DNA of 64,000 bases from Bacillus sp. NP157 (GCA_018889975.1 CP076546.1:62001-126000), one strand, 5' to 3'. Positions 42,078-52,524 are shown, counted from the stretch's first letter. The notes: a model not told the origin generated them from the sequence alone. A program made the numbers and translations.

Positions 42078-43295
42078 CTACGGCGCGCGCTGGCCAGCGG
42101 GCAAGGCTGGCACGCCGACGAAATCGGTGATGGCGTCGGCCGCATGGTCGGCGGCATGGCCTTCCAGTCCACCACGCAGTTCCTGGTGCAGGAACTCGAA
42201 GGCGGCCACGATGGCGCCGCGGCGTTCGCTGTCACCCAGCAATGCGAGCGTCGCGGTGGCGAGGTTGTCGGCCGTGCAGTCGTCCTGCATGAATTCGGGG
42301 ACGATCAGCGCGCGACCCAGTCCGCAGGCGCGGGCGAGGATGTTCGGCAGGCTGTAGACGTCGGTCTTCAGCATGCGCAGGGCCTTGGCGATGCGGTAGC
42401 TGGTCGGCGACACGCGGTAGCCGACCACCATCGGGCGCTTCGCCAGCATCGCTTCCAGCGTCGCCGTGCCCGACGCCAGCAGCACGACGTCGGCGGCAAG
42501 CATGGCCTCGTGCGAGCGACCGTCGATGAGCAGGGGCGGCGTGCCCGGGAACCCAGCCAGCAGCTCGGCCAGGCGTGCATGCACCCGTTCGTTCGCGGCG
42601 GGCACCACGATGCGCAGGTTGGGCATGGCCTCGGCCACGCGGCGCGCCGCGTCGATGAAGATCGCGCCGATGCGTTCGATTTCGCTGGGCCTGCTACCGG
42701 GCAGCACGGCCAGCACCGGCGCATCGTGGGCCAGTCCCAGTGCGTCGCGTGCACCGGCGCGGTCGGAGACCATCGGGAAGGTATCGGCGAGCGGGTGGCC
42801 AACGAAACGGGCGTCGACGCCATGTTTCGCGTAGATCGGCGGCTCCATCGGAAACAGGCACAGCACGCGTTCGGCTGACTCGCCGATTTTCGCCGCGCGC
42901 TTCTCGCGCCACGCCCACACGGACGGGCTGACGTAGTGCACCGTGCGCAGGCCAGCCGCTTTCAGCTTGCGTTCGACGCCAAGGTTGAAATCCGGGGCGT
43001 CGATGCCGATGGTGACGTCCGGCCGCGTCTCGAGCAGGCGCCCGACCAGTGCCTTGCGCAGCGTCAGCAGGCGCGGCAGGTGCTTCACCACTTCGGCAAA
43101 GCCCATCACCGACAGCTCGCGGATGTCGAACCACGATTCGAAACCACGGGCGACCATGCGCCGGCCGCCAATGCCAATGAACCGGGCATCGGGGTAACGG
43201 GCGCGCAGGGCATCGATCAGGTCGGCACCGAGCTGGTCGCCGGAATCTTCACCGGCGATCAGCGCGATGGTGGGGGAGGTCGCCACGGCCGTCAC
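42078..43295 (-). CDS. lpxB: Lipid-A-disaccharide synthase
   Basis: 405 residues. Joins UDP-2,3-diacylglucosamine and lipid X, step 5 of lipid A synthesis. Family features: '[20 protein letters not shown]', '[14 protein letters not shown]', '[14 protein letters not shown]', '[17 protein letters not shown]', '[17 protein letters not shown]', '[13 protein letters not shown]', and '[20 protein letters not shown]'. Start overlaps the lpxA stop (ATGA). Confidence 0.96.
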   Translation of the reverse strand: MTAVATSPTIALIAGEDSGDQLGADLIDALRARYPDARFIGIGGRRMVARGFESWFDIRELSVMGFAEVVKHLPRLLTLRKALVGRLLETRPDVTIGIDAPDFNLGVERKLKAAGLRTVHYVSPSVWAWREKRAAKIGESAERVLCLFPMEPPIYAKHGVDARFVGHPLADTFPMVSDRAGARDALGLAHDAPVLAVLPGSRPSEIERIGAIFIDAARRVAEAMPNLRIVVPAANERVHARLAELLAGFPGTPPLLIDGRSHEAMLAADVVLLASGTATLEAMLAKRPMVVGYRVSPTSYRIAKALRMLKTDVYSLPNILARACGLGRALIVPEFMQDDCTADNLATATLALLGDSERRGAIVAAFEFLHQELRGGLEGHAADHAADAITDFVGVPALPAGQRAP

Positions 43296-44065
43296 CGCGC
43301 GAGCGAGCGCTCGCTGCGATCGAGGAACTCCAGCATCTGGCGTACGTCGTCGCTGGTTTCCGCCTGGGCGACCAGTTGTTCGCGTGCTTCGGCCAGCGGC
43401 AGGCCACCCATGTACAGCGTGCGGTAAGCGCGCTTTATGGCGGCGATGCGGCTGGTTTCGAAGCCGCGTCGCTTCAGGCCTTCGCTGTTGATGCCACGCG
43501 GCCGGCCGCGGGTCTCGTTGGCCATCATGACGAACGGCGGCACGTCGGAACCGACCAGGCAGCCCATGCCGATGAACGCATGCGCGCCCACCTTGCAGAA
43601 CTGGTGCACGCCGGAATAGCCGGACATGATCGTCCAGTCGCCGATCTCGGCATGGCCGGCCAGCGCCGAATAATTCGAGAACACCACGTGGTTGCCGACC
43701 TGGCAGTCGTGCGCGATGTGCACGTAGGCGAGCAGCCAGTTGTCGTTGCCCACGCGGGTGATGCCGCCACCATCGCCGGTGCCGCGGTTGATCGTGACGA
43801 ATTCACGGATCAGGTTGCGGTCGCCGATCACGACTTCGCTGCGCTCGCCCTGCCATTTCTTGTCCTGCGGCGGACCGCCGATGGAGGCGAACTGCAGGAT
43901 GCGATTGTCGCGGCCGATGACGGTCGGGCCTTCGATCACGACGTGCGGACCGATGCTCGTGCCCTCGCCGACGACAACGTCCGCACCGATGATGCTGTAC
44001 GCACCGATGCTTACGTTGTCCGCGATCCGCGCGGACGGATCGATCAGCGCGGTCGGGTGGATCAT
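43292..44065 (-). CDS. lpxA: UDP-N-acetylglucosamine acyltransferase
   Basis: 257 residues from ATG 44065 ([20 protein letters not shown]). First enzyme of lipid A synthesis. Left-handed parallel beta helix of hexapeptide repeats; '[20 protein letters not shown]' and '[17 protein letters not shown]' hold the catalytic region with the conserved His. The C-terminal helical part ends ERSLAR. The longer frame upstream overlaps fabZ and is not needed; ATGA overlap with fabZ supports the chosen start. Confidence 0.96.
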   Translation of the reverse strand: MIHPTALIDPSARIADNVSIGAYSIIGADVVVGEGTSIGPHVVIEGPTVIGRDNRILQFASIGGPPQDKKWQGERSEVVIGDRNLIREFVTINRGTGDGGGITRVGNDNWLLAYVHIAHDCQVGNHVVFSNYSALAGHAEIGDWTIMSGYSGVHQFCKVGAHAFIGMGCLVGSDVPPFVMMANETRGRPRGINSEGLKRRGFETSRIAAIKRAYRTLYMGGLPLAEAREQLVAQAETSDDVRQMLEFLDRSERSLAR

Positions 44066-44535
44066 TTGTCGTTCCTTGCGGCGCACATCAGCTCGCAGCA
44101 CGCGACGACGTGGCCATCGACCGTGGCCTTGGCTTCGAACAGGCCCATGCCGCGGATGAGGCGCTTGAGCGACACGGTCATCACCAGCTGGTCGCCCGGC
44201 GATACGACGGCCGAGAAGCGCGCGTTGTCCACCTTGACCAGGTAGAACAGCGGGCTGCCGGCGGCACCGTCCACCTGGCTGGTGATCTGGGTCAGCAGGC
44301 CGGCGGTCTGGGCCATGGCTTCGACGATGAGCACGCCCGGCATCACCGGGTGGCCGGGGAAATGACCCTGGAAGAACGGCTCGTTGATCGTGACGTTCTT
44401 GATCGCCGTGATCGTCTTGCCGGGGTCGATGTCGGTCACCCGGTCCACCAGCAGGAACGGGTAGCGGTGCGGCAGCAGCCGCTGGATCTGTTCGACTCCC
44501 ACCGGCAGCGTCACGGCAGCTTTCGTTTCGGTCAT
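44062..44535 (-). CDS. fabZ: 3-hydroxyacyl-ACP dehydratase FabZ
   Basis: 157 residues. Hot-dog fold dehydratase of fatty acid elongation. Catalytic His58 is in [14 protein letters not shown], and Glu72 in [10 protein letters not shown]; '[14 protein letters not shown]' is the N-terminal signature. It competes with LpxA/LpxC for hydroxymyristoyl-ACP and is encoded between lpxD and lpxA with overlapping stops and starts. Confidence 0.96.
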   Translation of the reverse strand: MTETKAAVTLPVGVEQIQRLLPHRYPFLLVDRVTDIDPGKTITAIKNVTINEPFFQGHFPGHPVMPGVLIVEAMAQTAGLLTQITSQVDGAAGSPLFYLVKVDNARFSAVVSPGDQLVMTVSLKRLIRGMGLFEAKATVDGHVVACCELMCAARNDK

Positions 44536-45560
44536 TGCCCTTTGTCCTTTTCCAGCGCCGAAAGACGGCGCGCAAACTCGTCAAGATGTTTCATGCGGGC
44601 TGCATTGCGCCGCCAGAGGCGATTTTCCTGCAGCGGGGACCCGGACGAATACTCACCCGGTTCACGGATGGATGCCGTGACCAGGCTCTTCGCCGTGATG
44701 GTAACCCGGTCGGCCACTTCGAGGTGGCCAAGGATCCCCGCGTTGCCACCGATCAGGCAATACCGGCCGATTTTGGCGCTGCCGGCCACCGCCGAGCAGC
44801 CGGCCATGGCCGTGTGCGCGCCGATGTGGACGTTGTGGGCAACCTGGATCTGGTTGTCCAGGCGCACGTCCTCTTCCAGCACGGTGTCTTCCAGCGCGCC
44901 GCGGTCGATGGTGGTGTTCGCCCCGATCTCGCAGTCGTCGCCGATCCGCACGCCGCCCAGCTGGGGGAGTTTCACCCAGTGGTCGCGGTCGAAGGCGAGG
45001 CCGAAGCCGTCCGAGCCGATCACGGCTCCCGGATGGACCAGGACGCGCTTGCCCAGGGTGACGCGGATGACCAGGGTCACCCGGGCCACCAGCCGCGAGT
45101 CAGCGCCGACCACGCAGCCGGGGCCGATCGTGCAATGCGGGCCGAGGATGACGCCTTCCTCGATCACGGCGCCGTCTTCCACCACGCAGCAGGGGCCGAC
45201 ACTGGCCGTCGGGTGCACCCGCGCCGACGGTGCGACCACCGCGCTGGCATGGATGCCGCGCGGTGCGTCGGCCACGCGCTCGAACAGCGCGGCGATCTTC
45301 GCGTAGGCGACGTAGGGGTCCTTCGCCACCAGCGCGGCACCGCTGCGCAGGGGCAGGGCGTCGGCGTTCAGCACCACGATGCCGGCCTGGGTCTCGGCCA
45401 ACTGCGAGGTGTATTTCGGGTTGGAGAGGAACGTGAACTGGGTCGGGGTGGCCGCCGCGAGGGTGCCGACGCCGTCGACCGTGGTCGCCGGGTCGCCGTG
45501 GGCTTCGAGGCCGAAGCGCTCGGCCAGGTCGGCGAGGGTGTAGTGGGGGTTGCCGCTCAC
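44532..45560 (-). CDS. lpxD: UDP-3-O-(3-hydroxyacyl)glucosamine N-acyltransferase
   Basis: 342 residues from GTG 45560 ([20 protein letters not shown]), with GGGAG ten bases upstream. Third acylation step of lipid A. N-terminal uridine-binding domain ('[20 protein letters not shown]') followed by hexapeptide repeats, including '[20 protein letters not shown]' and the catalytic-His segment '[20 protein letters not shown]', and a C-terminal helix. An upstream ATG at 45593 would add 11 residues but falls inside the terminator hairpin, so the GTG is preferred. Confidence 0.93.
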   Translation of the reverse strand: MSGNPHYTLADLAERFGLEAHGDPATTVDGVGTLAAATPTQFTFLSNPKYTSQLAETQAGIVVLNADALPLRSGAALVAKDPYVAYAKIAALFERVADAPRGIHASAVVAPSARVHPTASVGPCCVVEDGAVIEEGVILGPHCTIGPGCVVGADSRLVARVTLVIRVTLGKRVLVHPGAVIGSDGFGLAFDRDHWVKLPQLGGVRIGDDCEIGANTTIDRGALEDTVLEEDVRLDNQIQVAHNVHIGAHTAMAGCSAVAGSAKIGRYCLIGGNAGILGHLEVADRVTITAKSLVTASIREPGEYSSGSPLQENRLWRRNAARMKHLDEFARRLSALEKDKGQ

Positions 45561-45574
45561 GGTGGGGGACTCCC

Positions 45575-45612
45575 AAAAGAGAAGGGGTGGCAAGGTGTTA
45601 GCTTGCCACCCC
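45575..45612 (-). terminator. Intrinsic terminator or attenuator between bamA and lpxD
   Basis: On the minus strand, GGGGTGGCAAG, a 7-base loop and CTTGCCACCCC form an 11-bp perfect stem, followed by TTCTCTTTT. It lies about 135 bp after bamA and 15 bp before the lpxD GTG, so it could end the bamA transcript or act as an attenuator for the lpx genes. Confidence 0.72.
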
Positions 45613-45703
45613 GGGATGGTGTAGGCGTAAAGCGCGAGGGGTGAAGCGGCAGCGAAGGCTCTTGCTGGCGATTTACCGTTTACGCTTTTCCGCTCCGTAG
45701 GCT

Positions 45704-45726
45704 TTCGCGCGCAGGCGCGCTCCTAC
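45704..45726 (-). repeat. GTAG-type REP palindrome, solitary
   Basis: Minus-strand copy of GTAGGAGCGCGCCTGCGCGC plus GAA, 20 bp after the bamA stop. Such elements often lie just after genes and can protect mRNA 3' ends. Confidence 0.75.
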
Positions 45727-45746
45727 GGGGTTGCGGTTACGTATCG

Positions 45747-48191
45747 TTAGAACTGGTTGCCGAAGGTGAACTGGATGCGCTCGACGAAGCGGCTGTCGCC
45801 AGCCTGCTTACGGAAGGGCACCGCGAAGTTGATGATCAGCGGGCCGATCGGTGCCTGCCACTGCAGGGACAGGCCGGTGGAGGCGCGCAGGTCGCTGGCG
45901 TTGAACGCACCGAAGTTCTGGTACACGTTGCCGACGTCCATGAACCACGACACGCGGGCGGTGTTGACGTCCTTCAGGAACGGCAGCGGCAGGAAGACCT
46001 GCGCGGTACCGAGCGTCTTGAAGGCGCCACCGACCGGCTGGCCGTAGCTGTAGTAGCCGCCGTTGCATTCGTTCTTCTTGTTCGGCGTGGAACTGGCGCT
46101 GCCACCGTCGCAGAGGCGGGGACCCAGGGTGTTGTCCTGGAAGCCACGTACGTCGCGCACGCCGCCGGCGTAGTAGTTCTCCCAGAACGGGAACGCGACC
46201 TTGTCACCCTTGCTGTAGAGCTTGACCGGGTTGCCGCTCGCGTCAACGCGGATCTGGCCCGTGCTCGGGTCGACGTCGTAGCCGTTGTTGTCGTACGTCT
46301 GGCCGTAGGTCTTGCCGTAGCCGACCTGGCCATCGAGGTAGAGCACGAAGCCCTTGCCGATCGGCCAGTAGTGGTTGGCTTCGCCGAAGATCTTGTAGTA
46401 CTGCACGGTGGAGCCCGGCAGTGCGCCCGAAATCGACAGCGACAGCTGGCCGCCGCGGGTCGGTGCCCAGTAGCTGTTCCGGGTGTCGTGGGTGTAACCC
46501 AGGCTCGACGTCCACGAGTGGATGGTCTTGTTGCCCAGCGCGTCCTGGTAGGCCACCAGCTGGCGCGGGGTGTACGGCGAGCTGTTGATCAGGTTCGAGC
46601 TGATGCCGAGGCTGGTCGACAGCGAGTCGAAGTCGGAGATCGGGATCGACAGGGTCGTCTCGAAGGACTTCGTGCTGTAGGTGTAGTTCGCGAGGTCGGT
46701 ATCGCCGTAGTCGAGCTTGCTGTAGCTGAGGTTGTAGCCCAGCGCGATGCCCGAGTCGGTGAGGTACGGGTTCACGTAGCTCGCGTTGACGCGCTTGTAA
46801 TAGGTGCTGGTTTCCGCACCGATCGAGAAGCGGTCACCGGTACCGAGGAAGTTGTTCTGAGAGACCGACGCCGACAGGATGATGCCGGAGTACTGCGAGT
46901 AACCGACGCCGAACATCAGCGAACCGGCGGACTGTTCTTCCACCTTCGCGGTCAGGTCGACCTGGTCGACCGTGCCCGGTACCAGCTGCTTGTCGATGTC
47001 GACGGTCTTGAAGTAGCCGAGGCGCTGCAGGCGGGTCTTCGAACGGTCGATGGCGCCCTGCGAGTACCACGCGCCTTCGAGCTGGCGCATCTCACGACGC
47101 AGCACCTCGTCTTCCGTGCGGGTGTTGCCCTGGAAGACCACGCGACGCACGTACACGCGCTTGCCCGGCTCGATGAACAGGGTGAGATCGGCGGTGCGCT
47201 TGTCCTTGTCCAGCTTCGGCACCGGCGTGACCTTCGCGAAGGCGTAGCCGATGTTGGCGAGGATGGCCTTGATCGCGTCGCTGGAGGCTTCGATGGCGGC
47301 GCGGTTGAAGGTGTCGCCCTTGTGGATGTAGACCAGCTTGCGCAGGGTGTCTTCCGGCAGGATCAGTTCACCCAGCAGCTTCACGTCGGAGACGGTGTAG
47401 ACCTCGCCTTCCTTCACGCTGGCGTCCACGTACATGGCGCGCTTGTCCGGGCTGATCGCCACCTGCGTGGAGTCGATGCCGAAGTCGGCGTAGCCGCGGT
47501 TCATGTAGTAGTTGCTGAGCTTTTCCAGGTCGCCCGAGAGCTTCTCGCGCGAGTACTGGTCGTCCTTGGAGTACCAGGACAGCCAGTTGGTCGTGTTCGA
47601 TTCGAAGCCGTCGCGGATGTCCTTGTCGGCAAACGCCTTGTTGCCGATGACGTTGATTTCCTTGATCTTGGCAGCCTTGCCTTCGCGGATTTCGATGTCG
47701 ATGGCGACGCGGTTGCGATCCAGCTGGGTCACGTGCGGTTCGACCGACACGTTGTACTTGCCGCGGTTGTAGTACTGGCGGATCAGTTCCTGCTGGACGC
47801 GGTCGAGCGACAGGCGGTCGAAGGTCTCGCCTTCGGCCAGGCCGATCTCCTTCAGGCCCTTGCGCAGGTCGTCTTCCTTGATGTCCTTGTTGCCACGCAG
47901 GGTGAGCTTGGCGATGGCGGGACGCTCGATGACCTTGACGACCAGGATGTCGCCCTGGCGGTCCAGTTCGACATCGCTGAAGAACTTGGTCTGGTAGAGG
48001 GCACGAATGGCAGCCTGGGCCTTGTCGTCGCTGAGCGTGTCGCCCTTCTCGACAGGGAGGTAGCTCAGCACCGTGCCCTGCGCGATGCGGGTCAGGCCAT
48101 CGATACGAATATCGGAAACGACAAACGGCTCGAAGGCAAGCGCATTGGCGGACAAGGAGGCAAGCAAGATCAGGGCGGCGATACGCTTCAT
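45747..48191 (-). CDS. bamA: Outer membrane protein assembly factor BamA
   Basis: 814 residues from ATG 48191. Signal peptide MKRIAALILLASLSANALA. Five POTRA domains fill about residues 20-420 ('FVVSDIRIDGLTRIAQGTVL' opens the first), then a 16-strand barrel of the Omp85 family. Conserved elements include 'VRGFQDNTLGPR' (the VRGF/Y motif of strand loop 6) and a C-terminal Phe (FTFGNQF). It inserts beta-barrel proteins in the outer membrane. It follows rseP as in other gammaproteobacteria. No skp/ompH gene lies between it and lpxD. Confidence 0.97.
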   Translation of the reverse strand: MKRIAALILLASLSANALAFEPFVVSDIRIDGLTRIAQGTVLSYLPVEKGDTLSDDKAQAAIRALYQTKFFSDVELDRQGDILVVKVIERPAIAKLTLRGNKDIKEDDLRKGLKEIGLAEGETFDRLSLDRVQQELIRQYYNRGKYNVSVEPHVTQLDRNRVAIDIEIREGKAAKIKEINVIGNKAFADKDIRDGFESNTTNWLSWYSKDDQYSREKLSGDLEKLSNYYMNRGYADFGIDSTQVAISPDKRAMYVDASVKEGEVYTVSDVKLLGELILPEDTLRKLVYIHKGDTFNRAAIEASSDAIKAILANIGYAFAKVTPVPKLDKDKRTADLTLFIEPGKRVYVRRVVFQGNTRTEDEVLRREMRQLEGAWYSQGAIDRSKTRLQRLGYFKTVDIDKQLVPGTVDQVDLTAKVEEQSAGSLMFGVGYSQYSGIILSASVSQNNFLGTGDRFSIGAETSTYYKRVNASYVNPYLTDSGIALGYNLSYSKLDYGDTDLANYTYSTKSFETTLSIPISDFDSLSTSLGISSNLINSSPYTPRQLVAYQDALGNKTIHSWTSSLGYTHDTRNSYWAPTRGGQLSLSISGALPGSTVQYYKIFGEANHYWPIGKGFVLYLDGQVGYGKTYGQTYDNNGYDVDPSTGQIRVDASGNPVKLYSKGDKVAFPFWENYYAGGVRDVRGFQDNTLGPRLCDGGSASSTPNKKNECNGGYYSYGQPVGGAFKTLGTAQVFLPLPFLKDVNTARVSWFMDVGNVYQNFGAFNASDLRASTGLSLQWQAPIGPLIINFAVPFRKQAGDSRFVERIQFTFGNQF

Positions 48192-48376
48192 CGTCGATTC
48201 CAATGGGTTAATTCCAGCCAACGGCGGACGAGGCCGGTGACCGAAGAGGAGCACGTGCCGGACTCATGCCCGGCATCGTCTGGCCTTGGGCGCCGAAGCG
48301 TCCTTGGCCGGGGTTGTACGGTTGCGCCCCCTGGGGTGCGCACAGGATCCCGTGCCGCGCGGCGCTAGCGCCGCTA

Positions 48377-49723
48377 TCACGAAACCAGGATTCGCTGGAT
48401 GTCGTTGAAGAAAGCCAGGCCCATCATCGCGAAGACCATCACCATTCCCACCAGGGTGAAAGCTCTTACGGTCCGTTCGCTGACGGGGCTGCCTTTGATC
48501 AACTCAATAAGGTAATACACCAGCTGTCCGCCGTCCAAGATCGGGATCGGCAGCAGGTTGAGGATCGCCAGGCTGAGCGAGACCATGGCGAGGAAGCCAA
48601 GGAACCACGCAAAGCCCTGGCTGGCCTGCTGGTTGGCCGCCTGGGCGATGCCAATCACGCTGGACAGGTTCTTGCTGGACGCCTCGCCGGTAATCATCTT
48701 GCCGATGAGGTTGTAGGTGGACGCCGCCCCGGACCAGGTGGCGCGCAGCGACTCGCCCATGGCGGCCAGCGGGCCGAAGCGGCGCGTGGCCACCTCGATG
48801 GGTGCGGCGGCCACGCCGACGATCCAGCGCGGCGGATTGCCGCCCTCGCTGAGCTGGCGGGCCTTGATGTCGAAGGTGAGCGGCTTGCCGTCGCGCAGGA
48901 GGTTGACCTTCAGCACGGGCGACACCGCGGCTTCCTGCACGACCAGCTTGCTGAACGAGCCAAAGGTGTCGACCGGCTTGCCGTTGACGCTGGTGATGCG
49001 GTCGCCGGTGCGCACGCCGGCGAGGGCGGCGGGATCGCCAGCCACGACCTCGTGGATCACCGGCGGCGGCGAGGCCGGGGCCAGGCCCAGTTCGTCGAAG
49101 CGCTTGCCGATGTCGTCGCCGCTACGCAGGTTCTGCACGGGCAGGACCACGTTGCGCTCGGTGCCGTCGCGGCCCTTCACATGGACCGGCAGCGGGTCGT
49201 GGCCAAGCAGGCTGTCCGCCACGATGTTCATCGCATCGCTCATGGTGCTGACCGGCTGGCCATCCACGGCGAGCAGGCGGTCGCCCGGCTGGATGCCGGC
49301 GACCGCGGCGGGCGAAGCCGGCGTGGCGCTGATGATCGGCGCCGTATCCGGGCGGCCAACCATGTACATGACCCAGAACGCCAGGATGGTGAACAGCAGG
49401 TTGATCGCCGGGCCCGCGGCCGCGATGGCGCTGCGCTTGGCCACCGACTGGGCGTTGAATTCCTGGCCGGCATAGGCCGGGTCGACCTCGCCGTCGTTGC
49501 TGTTGAGCATCGCTACATAGCCGCCGATGGGCAGCATGGCGATCCAGTATTCGGTGCCGTCCTTGCCGGTCCACTTCCACAGCGGCGGACCCATGCCGAT
49601 CGAGAAACGGAGCACACGGACGCCACAGCGACGCGCGACCCAGAAATGGCCGAACTCGTGAAGGGTTACCAGGACGCCAAGCGTCACCAGTAGCCAGAAC
49701 ACGGAACCTAGGAAGGGGCTCAT
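48377..49723 (-). CDS. rseP: Site-2 protease RseP
   Basis: 448 residues. Intramembrane zinc protease that cuts anti-sigma factor RseA in the envelope stress response. HEFGH at 22-26 in the first helix binds zinc; the third motif is in 'LNLLPIPILDGGQLVYYL'. Two PDZ domains lie between the helices ('GIQPGDRLLAVDGQPVSTMS' and 'GVRTGDRITSVNGKPVDTFG'). Encoded between dxr and bamA, 185 bp before bamA. Confidence 0.96.
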   Translation of the reverse strand: MSPFLGSVFWLLVTLGVLVTLHEFGHFWVARRCGVRVLRFSIGMGPPLWKWTGKDGTEYWIAMLPIGGYVAMLNSNDGEVDPAYAGQEFNAQSVAKRSAIAAAGPAINLLFTILAFWVMYMVGRPDTAPIISATPASPAAVAGIQPGDRLLAVDGQPVSTMSDAMNIVADSLLGHDPLPVHVKGRDGTERNVVLPVQNLRSGDDIGKRFDELGLAPASPPPVIHEVVAGDPAALAGVRTGDRITSVNGKPVDTFGSFSKLVVQEAAVSPVLKVNLLRDGKPLTFDIKARQLSEGGNPPRWIVGVAAAPIEVATRRFGPLAAMGESLRATWSGAASTYNLIGKMITGEASSKNLSSVIGIAQAANQQASQGFAWFLGFLAMVSLSLAILNLLPIPILDGGQLVYYLIELIKGSPVSERTVRAFTLVGMVMVFAMMGLAFFNDIQRILVS

Positions 49724-49767
49724 CGGAGGGGCGGGTCTCGGAAAAAAAACGTTTGGGTGGAACGAGT

Positions 49768-50952
49768 TTAGCAGTAAGCGCGGTGGAGCACGCCCCGGGC
49801 GGCCCGCCGGGCGGCGGCATCGCGCTCGACAAGGGTCTGGACATCGACCACGGGAATCGCCGGCAGTTCCTCAAGAACGCGTTCGACGACCTCGGAAATG
49901 CCCAGGAAGGGCAGGGTGCCGGCGAGGAAGGCCTCGACGGCCACCTCGTTCGCCGCGTTCAGGATCGCCGTGGCGTCGCCGCCGGCGCGCAGGGCCGCGA
50001 ACGCGAGCGCGAGGCAGCGGAAGGTCTCGAGGTCGGGTGGCTCGAAGTCCAGCCGCGCGTGCGCGGCCAGGTCGAGCGGGGCTACCCCGGCTTCGATCCG
50101 TTCAGGGTAGGCCAGGGCGCAGGCGATGGCCGTGCGCATGTCCGGGTTGCCGAGCTGGGCCAGGACCGACCCGTCGACGTAGTCCACCATGGAGTGGACG
50201 AGGCTTTGCGGGTGCACCACCACGTCGATCGCGTCGACCGGGGCGGCGAACAGGTGGTGGGCCTCGATGACCTCCAGGCCCTTGTTCATCAGCGTGGCCG
50301 AATCCACCGAGATCTTCCGGCCCATCGACCACTTGGGGTGGGCGCAGGCCTGGTCGGGCGTGATCGTGCCGAGCTCGGCGCGCGTGCGCCCACGGAAAGG
50401 GCCGCCCGAGGCGGTCAGGATCAGCCGGCGCACGCCGCTCCGGGCCAGGTCCGGGCGACCGCCGGGCAGGCACTGGAAAATGGCGTTGTGTTCGGAATCG
50501 ACCGGGATCAGGTCGCCACCGCCGTCGCGCAGGGCCTGCAGCAACAGCTCGCCGCCCATCACGATGGATTCCTTGTTGGCCAGCAGCAGGCGCTTGCCAG
50601 CGCGCGCCGCGGCCAGGGTGGACTCCAGCCCCGCGGCACCGACGATCGCGGCCACCACGGTGTCACACAGGGGGCCTGCGGCGGCAGCGGTCACCGCGTC
50701 GGCGCCCGAGGCGACCTCGCAGGTGATTCCGGCGGCGGCAAGCCGGCGCGCGAGGTCGGCTTCCATGCTCGGATCGGCGACGATGGCGAGGTCGGGGCGG
50801 AAGCGCTCGCAGAGCTTCGCCAGCGCCTCGGTGCCGCGGTTGGCCACCAGCACGCTGGCGCGGAACCGGTCCGGATGCCGGGCGATGACGTCGAGCGTGC
50901 TGGTCCCGATCGACCCGGTGGCGCCGAGGACCGCGACCTGGCGGATAGCCAT
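49768..50952 (-). CDS. dxr: 1-deoxy-D-xylulose-5-phosphate reductoisomerase
   Basis: 394 residues. Second step of the MEP isoprenoid pathway, feeding undecaprenyl phosphate synthesis. NADPH motif '[20 protein letters not shown]'; active-site parts '[15 protein letters not shown]', '[13 protein letters not shown]' and '[20 protein letters not shown]'. The order uppS-cdsA-dxr-rseP is that of Pseudomonas and Xanthomonas, different from E. coli where dxr comes before uppS. Confidence 0.97.
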   Translation of the reverse strand: MAIRQVAVLGATGSIGTSTLDVIARHPDRFRASVLVANRGTEALAKLCERFRPDLAIVADPSMEADLARRLAAAGITCEVASGADAVTAAAAGPLCDTVVAAIVGAAGLESTLAAARAGKRLLLANKESIVMGGELLLQALRDGGGDLIPVDSEHNAIFQCLPGGRPDLARSGVRRLILTASGGPFRGRTRAELGTITPDQACAHPKWSMGRKISVDSATLMNKGLEVIEAHHLFAAPVDAIDVVVHPQSLVHSMVDYVDGSVLAQLGNPDMRTAIACALAYPERIEAGVAPLDLAAHARLDFEPPDLETFRCLALAFAALRAGGDATAILNAANEVAVEAFLAGTLPFLGISEVVERVLEELPAIPVVDVQTLVERDAAARRAARGVLHRAYC

Positions 50953-50955
50953 GGC

Positions 50956-51774
50956 TTACAGGCCCAGCAGCAGCTTGCCGGCTGCGAAGATCGGCAGGGC
51001 GGCGAACACGCTGTCCATGCGGTCGAGCAGGCCACCGTGGCCTGGGAAGAGATTGCCGGAGTCCTTCACCGCCGCGTGGCGCTTCATCAGGCTCTCGAAC
51101 AGGTCGCCGACCACCGCGATGGCGACGGTCAGCACGCCGAGGATGACCAGGCCGACCAGCTTCGCGCCGTCGTCGACGCCAAGCAGCCAGCCGCCGACGA
51201 CGGAGGCCAGGCCGCCTGCGAGCACGGCACCGTAAACGCCGGCCCAGGTCTTTCCCGGGGAGATCTTCGGGGCGAGCTTGCGTCGGCCGAAATAGCGGCC
51301 GCTGAAATAGGCGCCGGTGTCGGCGGCCCAGACGATCACCAGGGCGAGCAGCACCCAGCCGTGGCCGCGGTCGCTGGCATGCATGTCGATCATCGCGGCC
51401 AGCGCCGGCAGGATCACCAGCAGGCCGGCGCCGAGCTTGAGCATGCGGTTTTCGTGGTTGGGCGCGGCCGCGAAAGTGAAGTGGCGCAGCCAGAAGCAGC
51501 AGCCGATCCACCAGGCGACGCCGGCAAACGTCAGCGCCGCCAGCAGGCCATGCGTGCGCACGATCAGTAGCACGGCGAAGATCACCGCGGCGACGGCGGT
51601 GACGATGCCGCGGCTGACCTGCGTGCGGCAGCCGGCGAGCGCGGCCCATTCCCATGCCGCGCCGACGAAGGCGAGGGCGGCCACCACCGCGAAGAACCCG
51701 GTCGGCGACAGCAGGATGATGGCGAGGACCACCGGAAGGAGGACGGCCGCGGTGATGATGCGTTGCTTCAGCAT
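50956..51774 (-). CDS. cdsA: Phosphatidate cytidylyltransferase
   Basis: 272 residues, about eight membrane helices. Makes CDP-diacylglycerol for all phospholipids. The CDP-DAG synthase signature is near the C-terminal third: 'DTGAYFSGRYFGRRKLAPKI', 'SPGKTWAGVYGAVLAG' and 'GDLFESLMKRHAAVKDSGNL' followed by PGHGGLLDRMDS, with the Asp residues that bind metal. Start is 12 bp after the uppS stop; 3 bp separate its stop from dxr. Confidence 0.96.
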   Translation of the reverse strand: MLKQRIITAAVLLPVVLAIILLSPTGFFAVVAALAFVGAAWEWAALAGCRTQVSRGIVTAVAAVIFAVLLIVRTHGLLAALTFAGVAWWIGCCFWLRHFTFAAAPNHENRMLKLGAGLLVILPALAAMIDMHASDRGHGWVLLALVIVWAADTGAYFSGRYFGRRKLAPKISPGKTWAGVYGAVLAGGLASVVGGWLLGVDDGAKLVGLVILGVLTVAIAVVGDLFESLMKRHAAVKDSGNLFPGHGGLLDRMDSVFAALPIFAAGKLLLGL

Positions 51775-51786
51775 GGGGGTCCGGCG

Positions 51787-52524
51787 TTAGCCCGTGGCGA
51801 CCTGCTCGCCCGTGCGGCCATAACGGCGCTCGCGGCGTGCATAGTCGTCCAGCGCCTCGGCCAGGCAAGCCTGGTCGACGTCTGGCCACAGGGTGTCGGT
51901 GAAATAGAGCTCGGCGTAGGCAAGCTGCCAGAGCAGGAAGTTACTGACCCGGCGCTCGCCACCCGTGCGGATGAAGAGATCCAGCGGCGGCTGGTCGGCG
52001 AGGCAGGTGTAGCTGTTGAGGCGCTTCTCGTCGAGCTCGGCCAGGCTGAACTCGCCACGGGCCGCGGCTTCGGCGGCAAGCTTCGCCGCGTTGGCGATGT
52101 CCCAGCGGCCGCCGTAGTTCACGGCCACGTTCATGTTCAGCGCCGCATTGCCGGCCGTGCGTTCCATCGCCCCGAGCATGCGCTTGCGCAGTTCGGGCGC
52201 GAACGCGTCGAGGTCGCCGACGAAGCGGATGCGCACGCCGTTGCCGTGCAATTCGTCCACTTCGCGGTCGATGGCCTTGAGGAACAGTTCCATCAACGCC
52301 GACACTTCGCCCTCGGGCCGCGCCCAGTTCTCACTGGAGAACGCGAAGAGGGTGAGCGAGGCGACGCCGCGACGCAGGCAGAACTCAACGGCCTCACGCA
52401 CGGCCTTCTGGCCGGCGTGATGACCGAACGTGCGCGGTCGCAGGCGCTGCTTTGCCCAGCGACCGTTGCCATCCATCACGATGGCGAGGTGGCGGGGAAC
52501 CCGGTCGTCGGGCCTCGCTGCCAT
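51787..52524 (-). CDS. uppS: Undecaprenyl diphosphate synthase
   Basis: 245 residues. Builds the C55 carrier for peptidoglycan and LPS. Motif 'HLAIVMDGNGRWAKQR' with catalytic Asp18; 'FSSENWARPEGEVSALM' and 'LFIRTGGERRVSNFLLWQLA' with 'AELYFTDTLWPD' complete the cis-prenyltransferase signature. Located between frr and cdsA. Confidence 0.97.
   Translation of the reverse strand: MAARPDDRVPRHLAIVMDGNGRWAKQRLRPRTFGHHAGQKAVREAVEFCLRRGVASLTLFAFSSENWARPEGEVSALMELFLKAIDREVDELHGNGVRIRFVGDLDAFAPELRKRMLGAMERTAGNAALNMNVAVNYGGRWDIANAAKLAAEAAARGEFSLAELDEKRLNSYTCLADQPPLDLFIRTGGERRVSNFLLWQLAYAELYFTDTLWPDVDQACLAEALDDYARRERRYGRTGEQVATG

Noticed and set aside
48192-48376. Sigma-E promoter before bamA
   Set aside because: No convincing GGAACTT and TCTGA-like pair at the right distance was seen.
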